Below, piece by piece: positions 8,501-17,351 of a stretch of 64,000 nucleotides of DNA. This DNA comes from Thermohalobaculum sp965247385 (GTDB taxonomy: Bacteria > Pseudomonadota > Alphaproteobacteria > Rhodobacterales > Rhodobacteraceae): positions 620,001-684,000 of the forward strand of contig CBDFHG010000002.1 in the NCBI GenBank assembly GCA_965247385.1, given 5' to 3'. How positions within the stretch are numbered: the first letter of the stretch is position 1; each line of letters starts with the position of its first letter. The translations under genes were made by a program, and so were the position numbers. Below the pieces are notes generated by a model. The model was not told where the DNA came from. It saw nothing but the letters and a program-made list of their open reading frames with translations, and searched no databases.

Positions 8501-8868
8501 TTATTCCAGACCGGCTTTTTTGCGCATAACCCGGAGTGATTTTTTCTGTTTTGCCCTGTTGAGCAAGTTCATCGCCATGTGTTTGATGACGGTGAAGTTT
8601 TTGCGAGCGTGGTCTTTTCGCACCCGGCAATCGTCGTCCCTGAATACGACGTCCAGCAGCCAATGAAGGCGGTTTTTCGATACCCCAATGCGACCGAACG
8701 GCGGGGGCAAATACGGGCGCATCCGCAGGTAGTGAACTGATGAAGTAACGCGTCTGCACCGACGATTTCCCATTCACCTCCCGGCGCGATGTCACACAGC
8801 CTGTTGATGTAAGATCACGCCAATGCGGATGGCGCTCTTTGAGCCAACTGAACTTATCGCATATCCAG
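8501..8868 (-). pseudogene. ISAs1-family transposase remnant, frameshifted
   Basis: Only the C-terminal third of an ISAs1-type transposase remains. One frame reads FSWLKERHPHW, then SSVQTRYFISSLPADA and AVRSHWGIE. The next frame continues LHWLLDVVFRDDDCRVRKDH and NFTVIKHMAMNLL. A single frameshift near 8690 separates them. The blocks RYFISSLP, VRSHWGIEN.LHW and LDVVF.DD.CR are diagnostic of the family. No terminal repeats or 5' half are seen. The fragment lies between the metZ leader and the 3' end of the peptide-transport operon, so a rearrangement there may have removed genes. Confidence 0.85.
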
Positions 8869-9181
8869 TAGCGCCACCAGAACCGGGCATATGAACGGCG
8901 CCGTCATCGGCAAGGAATCGGAAAATCAAGAGATCGATGGCGGCGCGCCCGTGTCGTCGAAAAAGCCGCCCGCGTCCGTATCCACTTTGCCCGCGCCTGC
9001 CCGGATGCCGCTCTATTCCAGTTGCTTGTCGGGTGCTTCGCTGCGGCCGGGCCGTGAAAAACGGGGCGGCGCGCGCGGTCGAACCAGCGCCCTTGCCCCC
9101 AGCACCACCTCAACCAGTCCAGACACTCTCAACCGTGGTGTGAGCTTCGCAATAACAACCGCGAGCCGACATCAAAACATG
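8869..9181. other. Non-coding stretch, nothing recognised
   Basis: About 310 bases between the ISAs1 remnant and the end of the gamma-glutamyltransferase gene. Frames on both strands are Arg/Ser/Pro-rich and look like chance products of high GC content. No hairpin with a T-run, no repeat and no recognisable protein fragment was found. Confidence 0.4.
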
Positions 9182-10981
9182 TCATCGTCCGACAGCATAT
9201 GCCTGCATGAACCGCGGGTTTGCCGCTGCCCGAATACCCCCATCGCGGGTGAAGCCTGCGGCACAGAGGCGGCCGAGCGTCCAGGGGGGCTGGGGCTGCA
9301 CCAGGTGCCCCCGGTCGCGCAGCGCCGCGAGCACCTCGGGCGAGAACCGCTCCTCGACCAACAAGACGCCAGGCTCGAAGACCCTCGGCGCGAACGAGTT
9401 GACATAGTGGGCGGTGTGGAACAGAGGCGCGTCCATTGCCGCCTGCAGGTTCAGGCCGTGATGCAGGTGTCTGAGAAGGAACCCGAGCGTCCACTGGTCC
9501 TGCTGATCACCGCCCGGCGTACCGAATCCGGTGAGCGCCCGGCCATCCCGGGTCAGCAACGTCGGGGTCAGCGTCGTGCGGGGGCGCCGCCCCGGCGCCA
9601 AATGCGACGGCAGCCGGTCGTCGAGCCAGAACATCTGGCCCCTGGTGGTGATGTTGAAGCCGAGCCCCGGAACCGCGGGCGAGCCTTGCAGCCAGCCGCC
9701 GCTGGGCGTAGCGGAGACCAGATTGCCCCATCGGTCGACAACGTCGAGATGGACCGTGTCGCCCTCAATCTCCGGCATGTCGGCGAAGGTCGGATAACCC
9801 GAGCCCGGGTCGCCAGCGGCCTCGGGGCTGGCGGCCAGATCGATCAGTGCAGCAAGTCGCGCGGCAACTTCGCCGGTGGCCGGGCCGGGGCAAAGTTCGT
9901 GGCTGGCGGCATCGCCGATCAGGGCTGCCCGCTCGGCCCCGTATTCGGGCGAGAGCAGGCGTTCGAGCGGCACCTCGACATGTTCGGGATCGCCGTACCA
10001 GGCATCCCGATCGGCGAGCGCCAGCTTCAGCGCCTCGACCGCCGTGTGGACGAAAAGGTCCCCATACGGGTCCATCCCACCGATGTCGCTGGCCTCGAGA
10101 ATGCGCAACGCCTGCAGCAGCACAGGTCCTTGCCCCCACGGGCCGGTCTTGTGCACCGTGACCCCGGCATAGTCGATGGCGACGGTCTCCTCGTAGGTCG
10201 CCCGCCAGTCCGCCATGTCCTGCCCGGTCAGCAATCCGGCGTGGCGCAGGCCGGGCACGGTGGCGATCTCCTGGCGATAGAACCGGTCCACCGCCTCGGC
10301 GACGAAGCCGGCGTAGAACGCCCTTCGCGCCGCTTCGATCTGCGCCTCGCGGTTGCCGCCTGCGGCTTCGGCCTCGCCGAGCAGGCGCGAATAGGACTCG
10401 GCGATCTGTGGCGTGCGAACCAATTGGCCGGGCGTCGGCGCGTTGCCGCCGGGCAGCCAGACCTCGGTCGAATGCGGCCATTCGGCGCGGAAGACGTCGG
10501 CAGCGGCGTGGATCGCCTCGGCGCCCCGGTAGACCAGCGGAACGCCGTTCGCGGCGTAGGAGATCGCCGGCTCCAGAACCTCGCGCAAGGTCATCGTGCC
10601 GTGGTCGCGCAACAACAGCATCCAGGCATCGAAAGCGCCGGGAACGACCGCCGGCAGCAGGCCGGTGCCGGGCATTATCCGCTCGACCCCCATGGCACGC
10701 AACCGTTCGATGGCCGCGGCGGCGGGGGCGACGCCCTGGCCGCAGAGGACACGGGGCCGGTCTGCGTCGGCCGGCATCAGGATGATCGGAACCTCGCCCC
10801 CGGGCCCGTTCAGATGCGGCTCGACGATCTGCAGGGTGAAGCCGGTCGCCACGGCCGCGTCGAAGGCGTTGCCGCCACGTTCGAGGATGCCGAACCCGAC
10901 CGCAGAGGCAATCCAGTGGGTGCTGGCGACGGCGCCGAACGTACCCCGGATTTCGGGCCGGGTGGTAAAAGCTTGCGTCAT
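9182..10981 (-). CDS. Gamma-glutamyltransferase family protein
   Basis: An Ntn-hydrolase that transfers or hydrolyses gamma-glutamyl groups, for example from glutathione; some family members act on other amides or on acylated amino acids. The protein has 599 residues from the ATG at 10981. Autoprocessing would expose Thr409 (GDTVHLDVVDRWGNLVSATP), matching the TTHxSVVDxxGNxVS motif of the family. The N-terminal large-subunit segment ILERGGNAFDAAVATGF is also typical. No signal peptide is visible, so it is probably cytoplasmic, unlike E. coli Ggt. Its ATG lies one base after the stop codon of the DUF1028 gene, so the two are cotranslated. It is the last gene of the operon that starts at 15417. 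Confidence 0.9.
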   Translation of the reverse strand: MTQAFTTRPEIRGTFGAVASTHWIASAVGFGILERGGNAFDAAVATGFTLQIVEPHLNGPGGEVPIILMPADADRPRVLCGQGVAPAAAAIERLRAMGVERIMPGTGLLPAVVPGAFDAWMLLLRDHGTMTLREVLEPAISYAANGVPLVYRGAEAIHAAADVFRAEWPHSTEVWLPGGNAPTPGQLVRTPQIAESYSRLLGEAEAAGGNREAQIEAARRAFYAGFVAEAVDRFYRQEIATVPGLRHAGLLTGQDMADWRATYEETVAIDYAGVTVHKTGPWGQGPVLLQALRILEASDIGGMDPYGDLFVHTAVEALKLALADRDAWYGDPEHVEVPLERLLSPEYGAERAALIGDAASHELCPGPATGEVAARLAALIDLAASPEAAGDPGSGYPTFADMPEIEGDTVHLDVVDRWGNLVSATPSGGWLQGSPAVPGLGFNITTRGQMFWLDDRLPSHLAPGRRPRTTLTPTLLTRDGRALTGFGTPGGDQQDQWTLGFLLRHLHHGLNLQAAMDAPLFHTAHYVNSFAPRVFEPGVLLVEERFSPEVLAALRDRGHLVQPQPPWTLGRLCAAGFTRDGGIRAAANPRFMQAYAVGR

Positions 10982-10982
10982 T

Positions 10983-11720
10983 TCAGGTTTCCGGGATTTC
11001 CACATGCGCGGCCAGCGGCTTGCCGCAATCGCGCTCGATGATCTTCTCAATGATGTTGCGGTCCAGAATGCCGTATGGCCGCGCGCTGCGCGCCAGGCTG
11101 GCCGAGAACGGGATCGAGCGCTCACGCGCCACGCCATAGAGGCGGCGCAATTCGGCCAGGGGGTCGGCATGGTCATCTACCCGCAGGTCGAGGCGGGCAT
11201 AGCATTCCGGCCCCTGGATGCGCAGCGCTGCGGCCTGCTTGCCGCGCTTGTCGCCGCCGGCATCCTCGCCCGCCTGCATTGCACCGAGCAGGCGCTCGAC
11301 GATCGGCAGGTCCGGATTGGTTTGGTAGGCCGCGAGCGTTTTGGCAATCACCTGCGGCCCGGCGAGCATGTTTCCGGCCACCGAGACGCCGTTCTCGGTC
11401 ATGCTCCCGCACCAATCGACGCATTTGGCGCCGGTATGGGCCGCAGTGCCGCCGTCGCTGTCGATCACGTGCAGTTGCCGCTGGTCGATGCCCTGATCCA
11501 TGCCGACCAGCATCTCGATCACCGACTTGGCCCGGTGTCCCTGACCGAGCAGCATTAGCGCCCGCGCCCCAAGCTCCGGATTGGGCAGCGCCTGGCTCAT
11601 CGCAGCACCTTGCGGCCCGCCGCTCCAGGGGCACAGCGCACCGACTGCGAAAAAGCGCGAGGCGACGGCCAGCCCGAACAGCCCGCTCTCCGGATCCCTG
11701 GCGAGAATCGACCACGTCAT
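10983..11720 (-). CDS. DUF1028 domain protein
   Basis: A 245-residue protein that matches DUF1028 along its length: MTWSILARDPESGLFGLAVASRFFAVGALCPW (quoted in part as TWSILARDPESG and GLAVASRFFAVGALCPW), then GGPQGAAMSQALPNPELG and TENGVSVAGNMLAGP. These proteins have an Ntn-hydrolase-like fold and are often encoded beside peptide transporters and amidohydrolases, but no reaction is firmly established. An AGGAGCGG site precedes the ATG at 11720. A longer in-frame start has no such site. The position between two permease genes and a gamma-glutamyltransferase suggests work on an imported peptide-like compound; this is inference. Confidence 0.88.
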   Translation of the reverse strand: MTWSILARDPESGLFGLAVASRFFAVGALCPWSGGPQGAAMSQALPNPELGARALMLLGQGHRAKSVIEMLVGMDQGIDQRQLHVIDSDGGTAAHTGAKCVDWCGSMTENGVSVAGNMLAGPQVIAKTLAAYQTNPDLPIVERLLGAMQAGEDAGGDKRGKQAAALRIQGPECYARLDLRVDDHADPLAELRRLYGVARERSIPFSASLARSARPYGILDRNIIEKIIERDCGKPLAAHVEIPET

Positions 11721-11730
11721 GTTCCGCTCC

Positions 11731-12636
11731 TCATGGAATATCCCGAACCTCCCGCACATCCAGCAGGTCGCGCAGCGCATCGCCCAGGAAGTTGATCGAC
11801 AGAACCGTCAGCATGATCGCCAACCCCGGGAATATGCCCAGCCACCAGGCCCGGCCGATGAAGCTGCGCGCCTCGGCCAGGATCAACCCCCAGGTAGGCG
11901 TATCGGCGCTGACGCCGAGGCCAAGGAACGACAGCACCGCCTCGGCCAGAATCGCGTTCGAGACGCTGACGGTGGCAAGGACGATGATCGGTGCGGAAAT
12001 GTTGGGCAGGATGTGGCGCATCATGATCCTGAGGTCTGAGCATCCGGTCGTCCGGGCGGCAGCGACGTACTGTTCCTCCTTGACGGATAGCGTCATGCCC
12101 CGCGCAACCCGTGCGAAATCGTCGAGATAGGCCAACGAGATCGCGACGATCACGTTCAACAGGCCGGTGCCGAAGACAGCGACCAGATAGACCGCGATCA
12201 GGATATTGGGGAACGCCCATTGCAGATCGATATAGCGCATGATCACTGTATCGGCCCAGCCACGGTAGAATCCGGCGACAATCCCCATCGCGACCCCCAG
12301 CAGGCCGGCGATAGCCACGGTGCTCACCCCGACAAATATCGAGACCCGCGCGCCGTATATGATGCGCGACAGCAGGTCCCGGCCCAGATCGTCAACGCCC
12401 AGCGGATGCAACCAGGACGGGCCCTCCAGCATCATGAAGTCCATCGCGTTCGGGTCGTGCGGGGCTATCCATGGGGCGAAGACGGCGGCAATGAGGAGGA
12501 TGCCGAGAAATACCAGCCCGAAATACGCCCGGCGGTCGTGCAGGACGACGCTCAACAGGCCCGGTTGCCGGGCCGACAGGTCGTCGTCCATAAGGCTGAC
12601 GGCGGGGTTGGTAGTGGTGTCTCCGGCGCTCATCAT
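11731..12636 (-). CDS. Peptide-type ABC transporter permease, DppC-like
   Basis: The second inner-membrane subunit of an oligopeptide/dipeptide-type importer, 301 residues. It has an N-terminal membrane segment (YFGLVFLGILLIAAVFAPWI), the typical HPLGVDDLGRDLLSRIIYGAR block, and the EAA loop that contacts the ATPase (YVAAARTTGCSDLRIMMRHILPN). The first ATG overlaps the stop codon of the upstream permease gene in an ATGA arrangement, so translation is probably coupled and subunits are made in equal amounts. No ATPase gene follows in the operon. Confidence 0.93.
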   Translation of the reverse strand: MMSAGDTTTNPAVSLMDDDLSARQPGLLSVVLHDRRAYFGLVFLGILLIAAVFAPWIAPHDPNAMDFMMLEGPSWLHPLGVDDLGRDLLSRIIYGARVSIFVGVSTVAIAGLLGVAMGIVAGFYRGWADTVIMRYIDLQWAFPNILIAVYLVAVFGTGLLNVIVAISLAYLDDFARVARGMTLSVKEEQYVAAARTTGCSDLRIMMRHILPNISAPIIVLATVSVSNAILAEAVLSFLGLGVSADTPTWGLILAEARSFIGRAWWLGIFPGLAIMLTVLSINFLGDALRDLLDVREVRDIP

Positions 12637-13577
12637 ACCACCCTGATCCGGGGATCGACGACGACATAAAGCACATCGACCAGCAGGTTGACGAAAACGA
12701 AGATAAACGAGACCACGAGGATTGCTCCCTGCACGACCGGATAGTCGCGATTGAGGATGCCCTCGATCAGGATGCGCCCCAAACCCTTGATTGCGAACAC
12801 CGTCTCGACCACCACCGCCGAGGCCATCAGCAGGCCGAAAGCGATCCCCATCACCGTGATCACCGGGATCAGGGCGTTCGGGAAGGCATGGCCCATGACC
12901 ACCCGCCACGGCGACAGGCCCTTGGCCTGGGCGACGCGCACATAGTCGGTCTTCAGCACCTCCAGCATCGATGAGCGTACCATCCGGGCGATAATCGCCG
13001 AGAACGCGGTTCCCGCAGCCGTGGCAGGCAGGATCAGGTGCGAGAACCAGGGCCAGAACCCGGCCGAAAGCGGCTCGTAGCCGATGGCCGGCAGCCAGCC
13101 CAGATTGGCGGCGAACAGGATTATCAGCAGAATCCCAAGCCAAAAATCGGGCATCGAGAGGCCGAGGAAGGCGATGAAGGTCACGGCGTGATCCGCCGGA
13201 CGCCCGCGCCGAAGGGCCGAGATCAGCCCGGCGGGGACAGCGATCGCCACCGACACGCAAAACGACAGGAGCGCGAGGGATATGGTTCTGGGCGCTGCCT
13301 CGATCAGGATCTGACTGACCGGAATGCGCGAGCCGTAGATCGAGTTACCCATGTCGCCCTGCAGCAACAGCACGAACCACTTCCAGTACTGCACGATCAT
13401 TGGCTGATCGAGCCCGAATTTTATCCGCAACTCTTCAGCAGCAGACGGATCCGCTTCGAACAGCATTGCCGCCAGCGGGTCCCCCGGCAGGATGCGCAGC
13501 ATGAAGAATACGAGAGTCGCCACCGCCCACATGACAATGACGGCGCCTAGGCTGCGCCGAAGGATGTAACCGGTCAT
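12633..13577 (-). CDS. Peptide-type ABC transporter permease, DppB-like
   Basis: The first membrane subunit of the same importer, 314 residues. It starts MTGYILRRSLGAVIVMWAV, followed by the FFMLRILPGDPLAAM block common to DppB/OppB proteins. The EAA-type loop is YVRVAQAKGLSPWRVVMGHAFPNAL. Six membrane segments are expected. The gene follows the substrate-binding protein gene after a strong hairpin at 13589-13611 and overlaps the DppC-like gene by four bases. Confidence 0.93.
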   Translation of the reverse strand: MTGYILRRSLGAVIVMWAVATLVFFMLRILPGDPLAAMLFEADPSAAEELRIKFGLDQPMIVQYWKWFVLLLQGDMGNSIYGSRIPVSQILIEAAPRTISLALLSFCVSVAIAVPAGLISALRRGRPADHAVTFIAFLGLSMPDFWLGILLIILFAANLGWLPAIGYEPLSAGFWPWFSHLILPATAAGTAFSAIIARMVRSSMLEVLKTDYVRVAQAKGLSPWRVVMGHAFPNALIPVITVMGIAFGLLMASAVVVETVFAIKGLGRILIEGILNRDYPVVQGAILVVSFIFVFVNLLVDVLYVVVDPRIRVV

Positions 13578-13588
13578 GTGAGGGGTTC

Positions 13589-13611
13589 GGAGCGGGCCGG
13601 TGGCCCGCTCC
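13589..13611 (-). terminator. Hairpin after the substrate-binding protein gene
   Basis: A perfect 10-bp stem (GGAGCGGGCC / GGCCCGCTCC) with a 3-base loop in the gap between the binding-protein gene and the first permease gene. It has no T-run. In ABC operons such hairpins commonly protect the 5' message segment or partly terminate transcription, so that more binding protein than permease is made. Confidence 0.6.
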
Positions 13612-13629
13612 TGTTGCTTTGCGGTGTCA

Positions 13630-15417
13630 TCAGCCGTTCAGCGTGACACGATCGAGGTCGACGAGGCCGGGGATCCGGCTCTCGGCCGGGAAGTTGACCT
13701 CCTTGCGGGTCACCTGGACATCGGGCGGATGATAGAGGAAGGCCTGCGCCACCTTGTCCGAAGTGATCTGGTTGACTTTCTGCACCAGCGCCTTGCGGTC
13801 ATCGGGATTGACTGTGACCGACTGCTCGGTGATCAGCGCATCGACCTCCTTGTCGGAGAAGAAGCCGAACCGCATCGCCGCCTTGTCGCGGTTGCGGCCG
13901 TTGAATTTCGAGGCGATCTGCATCCAGTCGACGACCCCGTCATCCGGGTCGAAATCGCCGCCGGACCCCAGCCGGCAGAGATCGTAGTTCATCGTGTCGA
14001 ACTTGTCGATCAGCACCGGGAAGTCCTTGGTGTCGAGCTCGATGTTGATCCCGAGGTTCTTCTTCAGGATGTTCTTGATCACCAGGCACTGGCGCCGGTT
14101 CGAGGGGGTGTGCAGGATCTTCAGCGTGGGGAACCCCTCGCCGCCCGGGAACCCCGCATCGGCCAGCAGTCGCTGCGCCTCGGCAAGATCGAAGCGCTGT
14201 TCCGAATTTGCGCCGATGCTGTCATCGAAATAGAAGCCCATGGCCGGGTTGATGGTGCCAAAGGCCGGGATGCCGCGGCCGAACAGCGCCTGCTTGATGA
14301 ACAGATCACGATCGAGCGCCTTGGCGATGGCGAGGCGGACCTGGAAGCCGGGTTCCGTTTTCAGCTCCTCGACCGGCTTGTCGAAGTCGGTCACCTTCAT
14401 CGGGTCGCGCCACGGGTTCAGGAATATGCCCTGGAAGCCGGGGCCGGGCACGATATTGACGTTCAGGTCCGGATTCGCCTCGAACCGGTCGGTCAGCTCG
14501 GGCGCGATCGGGTTGCCGCCAATGAGTTGGATGTCGCCCGCCTCTATGGCGGCGGCCAGCGGTTCGGGATCGATGATGGGTATGATGACGATCTTGTCCA
14601 GCTTGGGCCGGTCCGGGTCGTAGTAGTCCTCGAACCGCTCCAGCGTTATCGACTGGCCAAGCTGATGGTCGGTGATCCGGAACGGGCCGGTGCCGACCGT
14701 TTTCAGGCCGTAGGCTGACGTGCCCATCTCGGCGATCGCGCCGCGCGAGACGATGGTCATGGCTCGGCCCGAGGAACGCTCGAGCGTCTTGACCAGCATC
14801 GAGGCCTGTGGCTTCTTCAGCGTGATCTTGACCTTGTGATCGCTGACCCTGACCACGTCGGCGAAGTTGCCAACGACCCGGCTGTGGATAGACTTGTCCG
14901 GGTCCTTCGAGCGCTGATAAGTATAAACCACATCGTCGGCGGTGAATGGGTCGCCGTTGTGGAACGTGACGCCCTCGCGAAGGTTGAAGATGTATTCGGT
15001 GCCGGTCGCGTCCACCTCCCAGTCCACCGCCAGGTCGCTCTGGGCCTGTAGTTGCGGGTTGATATGGGTGAGTCCGCTCAACACGTTGGATGATATCTGG
15101 AACAACAGCACCTGATTGATCTGCGCCGGGTCGATGGTGCGGAACTCACCGACACCTGACCAGCCGCATCGCAGCGTGCCGCCTGTCGCCGCTGCGGCTG
15201 GGGTCACTCCAAACTGCGGCATAAGATGCGCTGCCGTGAGCGTGCCCGATGCCGCTAGCAATCGCAGCACTGTACGCCGCTCCAGCATCGGTCCAGAAAG
15301 ATCTTGCGGCGTTAACCCCACCATTGGATCAAGCCGGTCGAAGTCATGAGCATTTTCCAGACCATCGCGGATAATCCGCCTCAGTTCGAAATTTGCAGGA
15401 TACATTTGGTCAGACAT
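13630..15417 (-). CDS. Peptide-type ABC transporter substrate-binding protein
   Basis: A family 5 solute-binding protein of 595 residues, the first gene of the operon. A GGAGGG site precedes the ATG at 15417. About 45 residues lead into a twin-arginine-like signal (ERRTVLRLLAASGTLTAAH), so export may be by Tat. The mature protein shows GTLRCGWSGVGEFRTIDPA, the INPQLQAQSDLAVDWEVD block and FNLREGVTFHNGDPFTADDVVYTY, all standard for the family. The ligand cannot be read from the sequence; company with DUF1028 and gamma-glutamyltransferase genes hints at a gamma-glutamyl peptide or similar amide. Confidence 0.93.
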   Translation of the reverse strand: MSDQMYPANFELRRIIRDGLENAHDFDRLDPMVGLTPQDLSGPMLERRTVLRLLAASGTLTAAHLMPQFGVTPAAAATGGTLRCGWSGVGEFRTIDPAQINQVLLFQISSNVLSGLTHINPQLQAQSDLAVDWEVDATGTEYIFNLREGVTFHNGDPFTADDVVYTYQRSKDPDKSIHSRVVGNFADVVRVSDHKVKITLKKPQASMLVKTLERSSGRAMTIVSRGAIAEMGTSAYGLKTVGTGPFRITDHQLGQSITLERFEDYYDPDRPKLDKIVIIPIIDPEPLAAAIEAGDIQLIGGNPIAPELTDRFEANPDLNVNIVPGPGFQGIFLNPWRDPMKVTDFDKPVEELKTEPGFQVRLAIAKALDRDLFIKQALFGRGIPAFGTINPAMGFYFDDSIGANSEQRFDLAEAQRLLADAGFPGGEGFPTLKILHTPSNRRQCLVIKNILKKNLGINIELDTKDFPVLIDKFDTMNYDLCRLGSGGDFDPDDGVVDWMQIASKFNGRNRDKAAMRFGFFSDKEVDALITEQSVTVNPDDRKALVQKVNQITSDKVAQAFLYHPPDVQVTRKEVNFPAESRIPGLVDLDRVTLNG

Positions 15418-15683
15418 GGAAGTTCCCTCCGTCGTGATTCCGCTCTTGATGGCGGTATTGTTCTATTGTGAGGTGTAAAAGATGGCACGTGTTTTCTTTG
15501 TGTCAAATTGGTTGCCAGCAGGAAACCGGGCCACACACGGGGTCGTGGATCTTTGGAGCCTGCAATGGCGATGCGTCGTACCTTCTGCCCGGGGCGTCCG
15601 ACGGCTTTGCGTCGACTATTGCCGGCCGGATTTCAAATCGAGGGGCAGCCAAAACCCAGTTTGCGTGACCTACCCCCGCGCCC

Positions 15684-16697
15684 CTACCCCCGCGGCGGCG
15701 CCAGCCGCCACGCGCGGCCGATCGAGATCGGGCCAATCGAGACCTCGCCATCGTTGAACGTCAGCGTCGCGTTCAACTCGTCGCGGTTGCCGCCGAGCAG
15801 GGCGACCAGTTCCAGCGCGGTGGTCAGGCCTGTGGCGATGCCGGGGCCGATTGCGCCGGAGCGTTTCGCCAATTCGATGATCTCGCGCCAGTGCCGGGCG
15901 GTGACTTCGATCTCGCCCTTGGGGTAACCTTGGTCGTCGACCTTGATCTTGCCCTTGGCGTCCAGCCGAATTCGGCCCCACTGGAAACCCGCGCGCCGGA
16001 TCGTTGCCGCCTTCAGCGCCAGGCGGCCATCCTCGATCAGGTGGCGGTCCAGCGGTGCGTCGAACACGGCGGAGCCGTCGAAGGTCATGCGTTCGAGCTC
16101 GCGCCCGGCGATGCCGGTGGGGTCGATGAGCGCCATCAGCGGCTCGGGCAACAGCACATCCACCGCGCTGAAGGCGATGGTGTAGCCGTTGTCATTGGTG
16201 CGCCGCGCGATCTCGGCGTCGACGGTGGCGGCCCGCGCGGTCCAGCCGGAGTTGGCCCGGACATCGAGCCGGGCAACCCGGGCCGAGGCGTGGACCAGGC
16301 CCAGCGCGGCATCGGGCCGGAGCGCCAGCCGGGCGGTCATGGTACGGGACGTGATCTCGACACGCTCGCCCGGGACCGCCAGCGACTGGACGCCGGGCCA
16401 GGTGACCTCGACCCAGGTCGGGGCGAAAGTTCCACTTTGGAAATGCAGCCAGGGCGCGGTCCAGGCCCAGCCGGTGCGCGGGTCGGCCAGCCGGACGCCG
16501 ATGATCTCGCGCTCCAGCCTGAGCGGGAAGCCGGTCAGGCCGATCCCATCATGCCCGGCCTGCCAGCCAGCGCGGGCGCGGTCGTCGAACCAGGCGGTGA
16601 GGGCCGCTTCCTGGCCCCGGGCCAAGACAAACCACCAGCCGGTCCAGGCAAGGGCGCCGAGAATCGTGGCGCCGAAAAGTAATTTCAGAATACGCAT
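15684..16697 (-). CDS. DUF2125 domain protein
   Basis: A 337-residue protein with one N-terminal membrane segment (LFGATILGALAWTGWWFVLA), followed by a periplasmic domain rich in beta strands, for example GIGLTGFPLRLEREI and DGEVSIGPISIGRAW. This is the pattern of DUF2125, found mostly in alphaproteobacteria and of unknown function. It is divergent from the ChaC-like gene with about 50 bases between. The 266 bases between its stop and the binding-protein gene start contain no recognisable feature. Confidence 0.85.
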   Translation of the reverse strand: MRILKLLFGATILGALAWTGWWFVLARGQEAALTAWFDDRARAGWQAGHDGIGLTGFPLRLEREIIGVRLADPRTGWAWTAPWLHFQSGTFAPTWVEVTWPGVQSLAVPGERVEITSRTMTARLALRPDAALGLVHASARVARLDVRANSGWTARAATVDAEIARRTNDNGYTIAFSAVDVLLPEPLMALIDPTGIAGRELERMTFDGSAVFDAPLDRHLIEDGRLALKAATIRRAGFQWGRIRLDAKGKIKVDDQGYPKGEIEVTARHWREIIELAKRSGAIGPGIATGLTTALELVALLGGNRDELNATLTFNDGEVSIGPISIGRAWRLAPPRG

Positions 16698-16745
16698 TGC
16701 CTGCCGGGCTCTCTTTGCTGGGGCATCCCAGCGCGTTATAGGACA

Positions 16746-17327
16746 ATGAAACGGGAGGCGACACTAGTGAGTGATGGAAGTTTCTGGGTCTTCGGCTATG
16801 GCTCGCTGATGTGGAAGACCGGCTTCGAGGTGGCCGAGGCGCGGATGGCGCGGCTGGACGGCTACCGGCGCGCTTTCGCGCTGAGTTCGGTGCATTACCG
16901 GGGCACGCCGGATTTCCCCGGGCTGGTGTTGGGGCTGGACTGGGAACCGGCCAGCGCCTGCACCGGCATGGCATTGCGGATCGGCCCGGACGGCGCCGAC
17001 GAGGTTCGCCACTATCTGGCCGAGCGCGAGCTGGTGTCGCGGGCCTATTTCGAGGTGCGCCACAAGGTTACCCTGCTGTGCCCCGCATCCGGACCCGGCC
17101 TGGAGAAAGGCGAAAGCGTGGACGCGATCTGCTACATTCTTGACCGCACGCACCCGCAATATGCCGGTGGCATGGCGCTGAAGGATCAGGCGGCGATCAT
17201 CCGCAAGGCATCCGGGCCGACCGGGTCCAACCGCGACTACCTGTTCAACACCGTCGAACATCTGTGCGAGCTTGGGGTCGACGATCCGGAGCTGTTCGCG
17301 TTGGAGCGGATGGTGCGGGTCGAGTGA
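16746..17327 (+). CDS. ChaC-like gamma-glutamylcyclotransferase
   Basis: A 193-residue protein of the ChaC family, which splits glutathione to 5-oxoproline and Cys-Gly in the cytoplasm. The substrate loop FWVFGYGSLMWKTGFE near residue 13, the YRRAFALSSVHYRGTP block and the Glu-containing segment YLAERELVSRAYFE are all present. The alternative start GTG at 16767 would still keep the domain. With the gamma-glutamyltransferase at 9182-10981 this is a second enzyme for gamma-glutamyl compounds within 8 kb, though the two are not in one operon. Confidence 0.9.
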   Translation: MKREATLVSDGSFWVFGYGSLMWKTGFEVAEARMARLDGYRRAFALSSVHYRGTPDFPGLVLGLDWEPASACTGMALRIGPDGADEVRHYLAERELVSRAYFEVRHKVTLLCPASGPGLEKGESVDAICYILDRTHPQYAGGMALKDQAAIIRKASGPTGSNRDYLFNTVEHLCELGVDDPELFALERMVRVE

Positions 17328-17351
17328 GGGAAGGTGGCGAAACGACCCTCC

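Noticed and set aside
8891..11041. Very long open frame (716 codons) on the plus strand opposite the gamma-glutamyltransferase gene
   Set aside because: It mirrors the codon pattern of a strongly conserved gene on the other strand, is rich in Arg, Gly and Pro, and has no recognisable domain. Similar antisense frames lie opposite nrdJ, the orphan binding protein, cphA and its paralogue; all are products of high GC at third codon positions.
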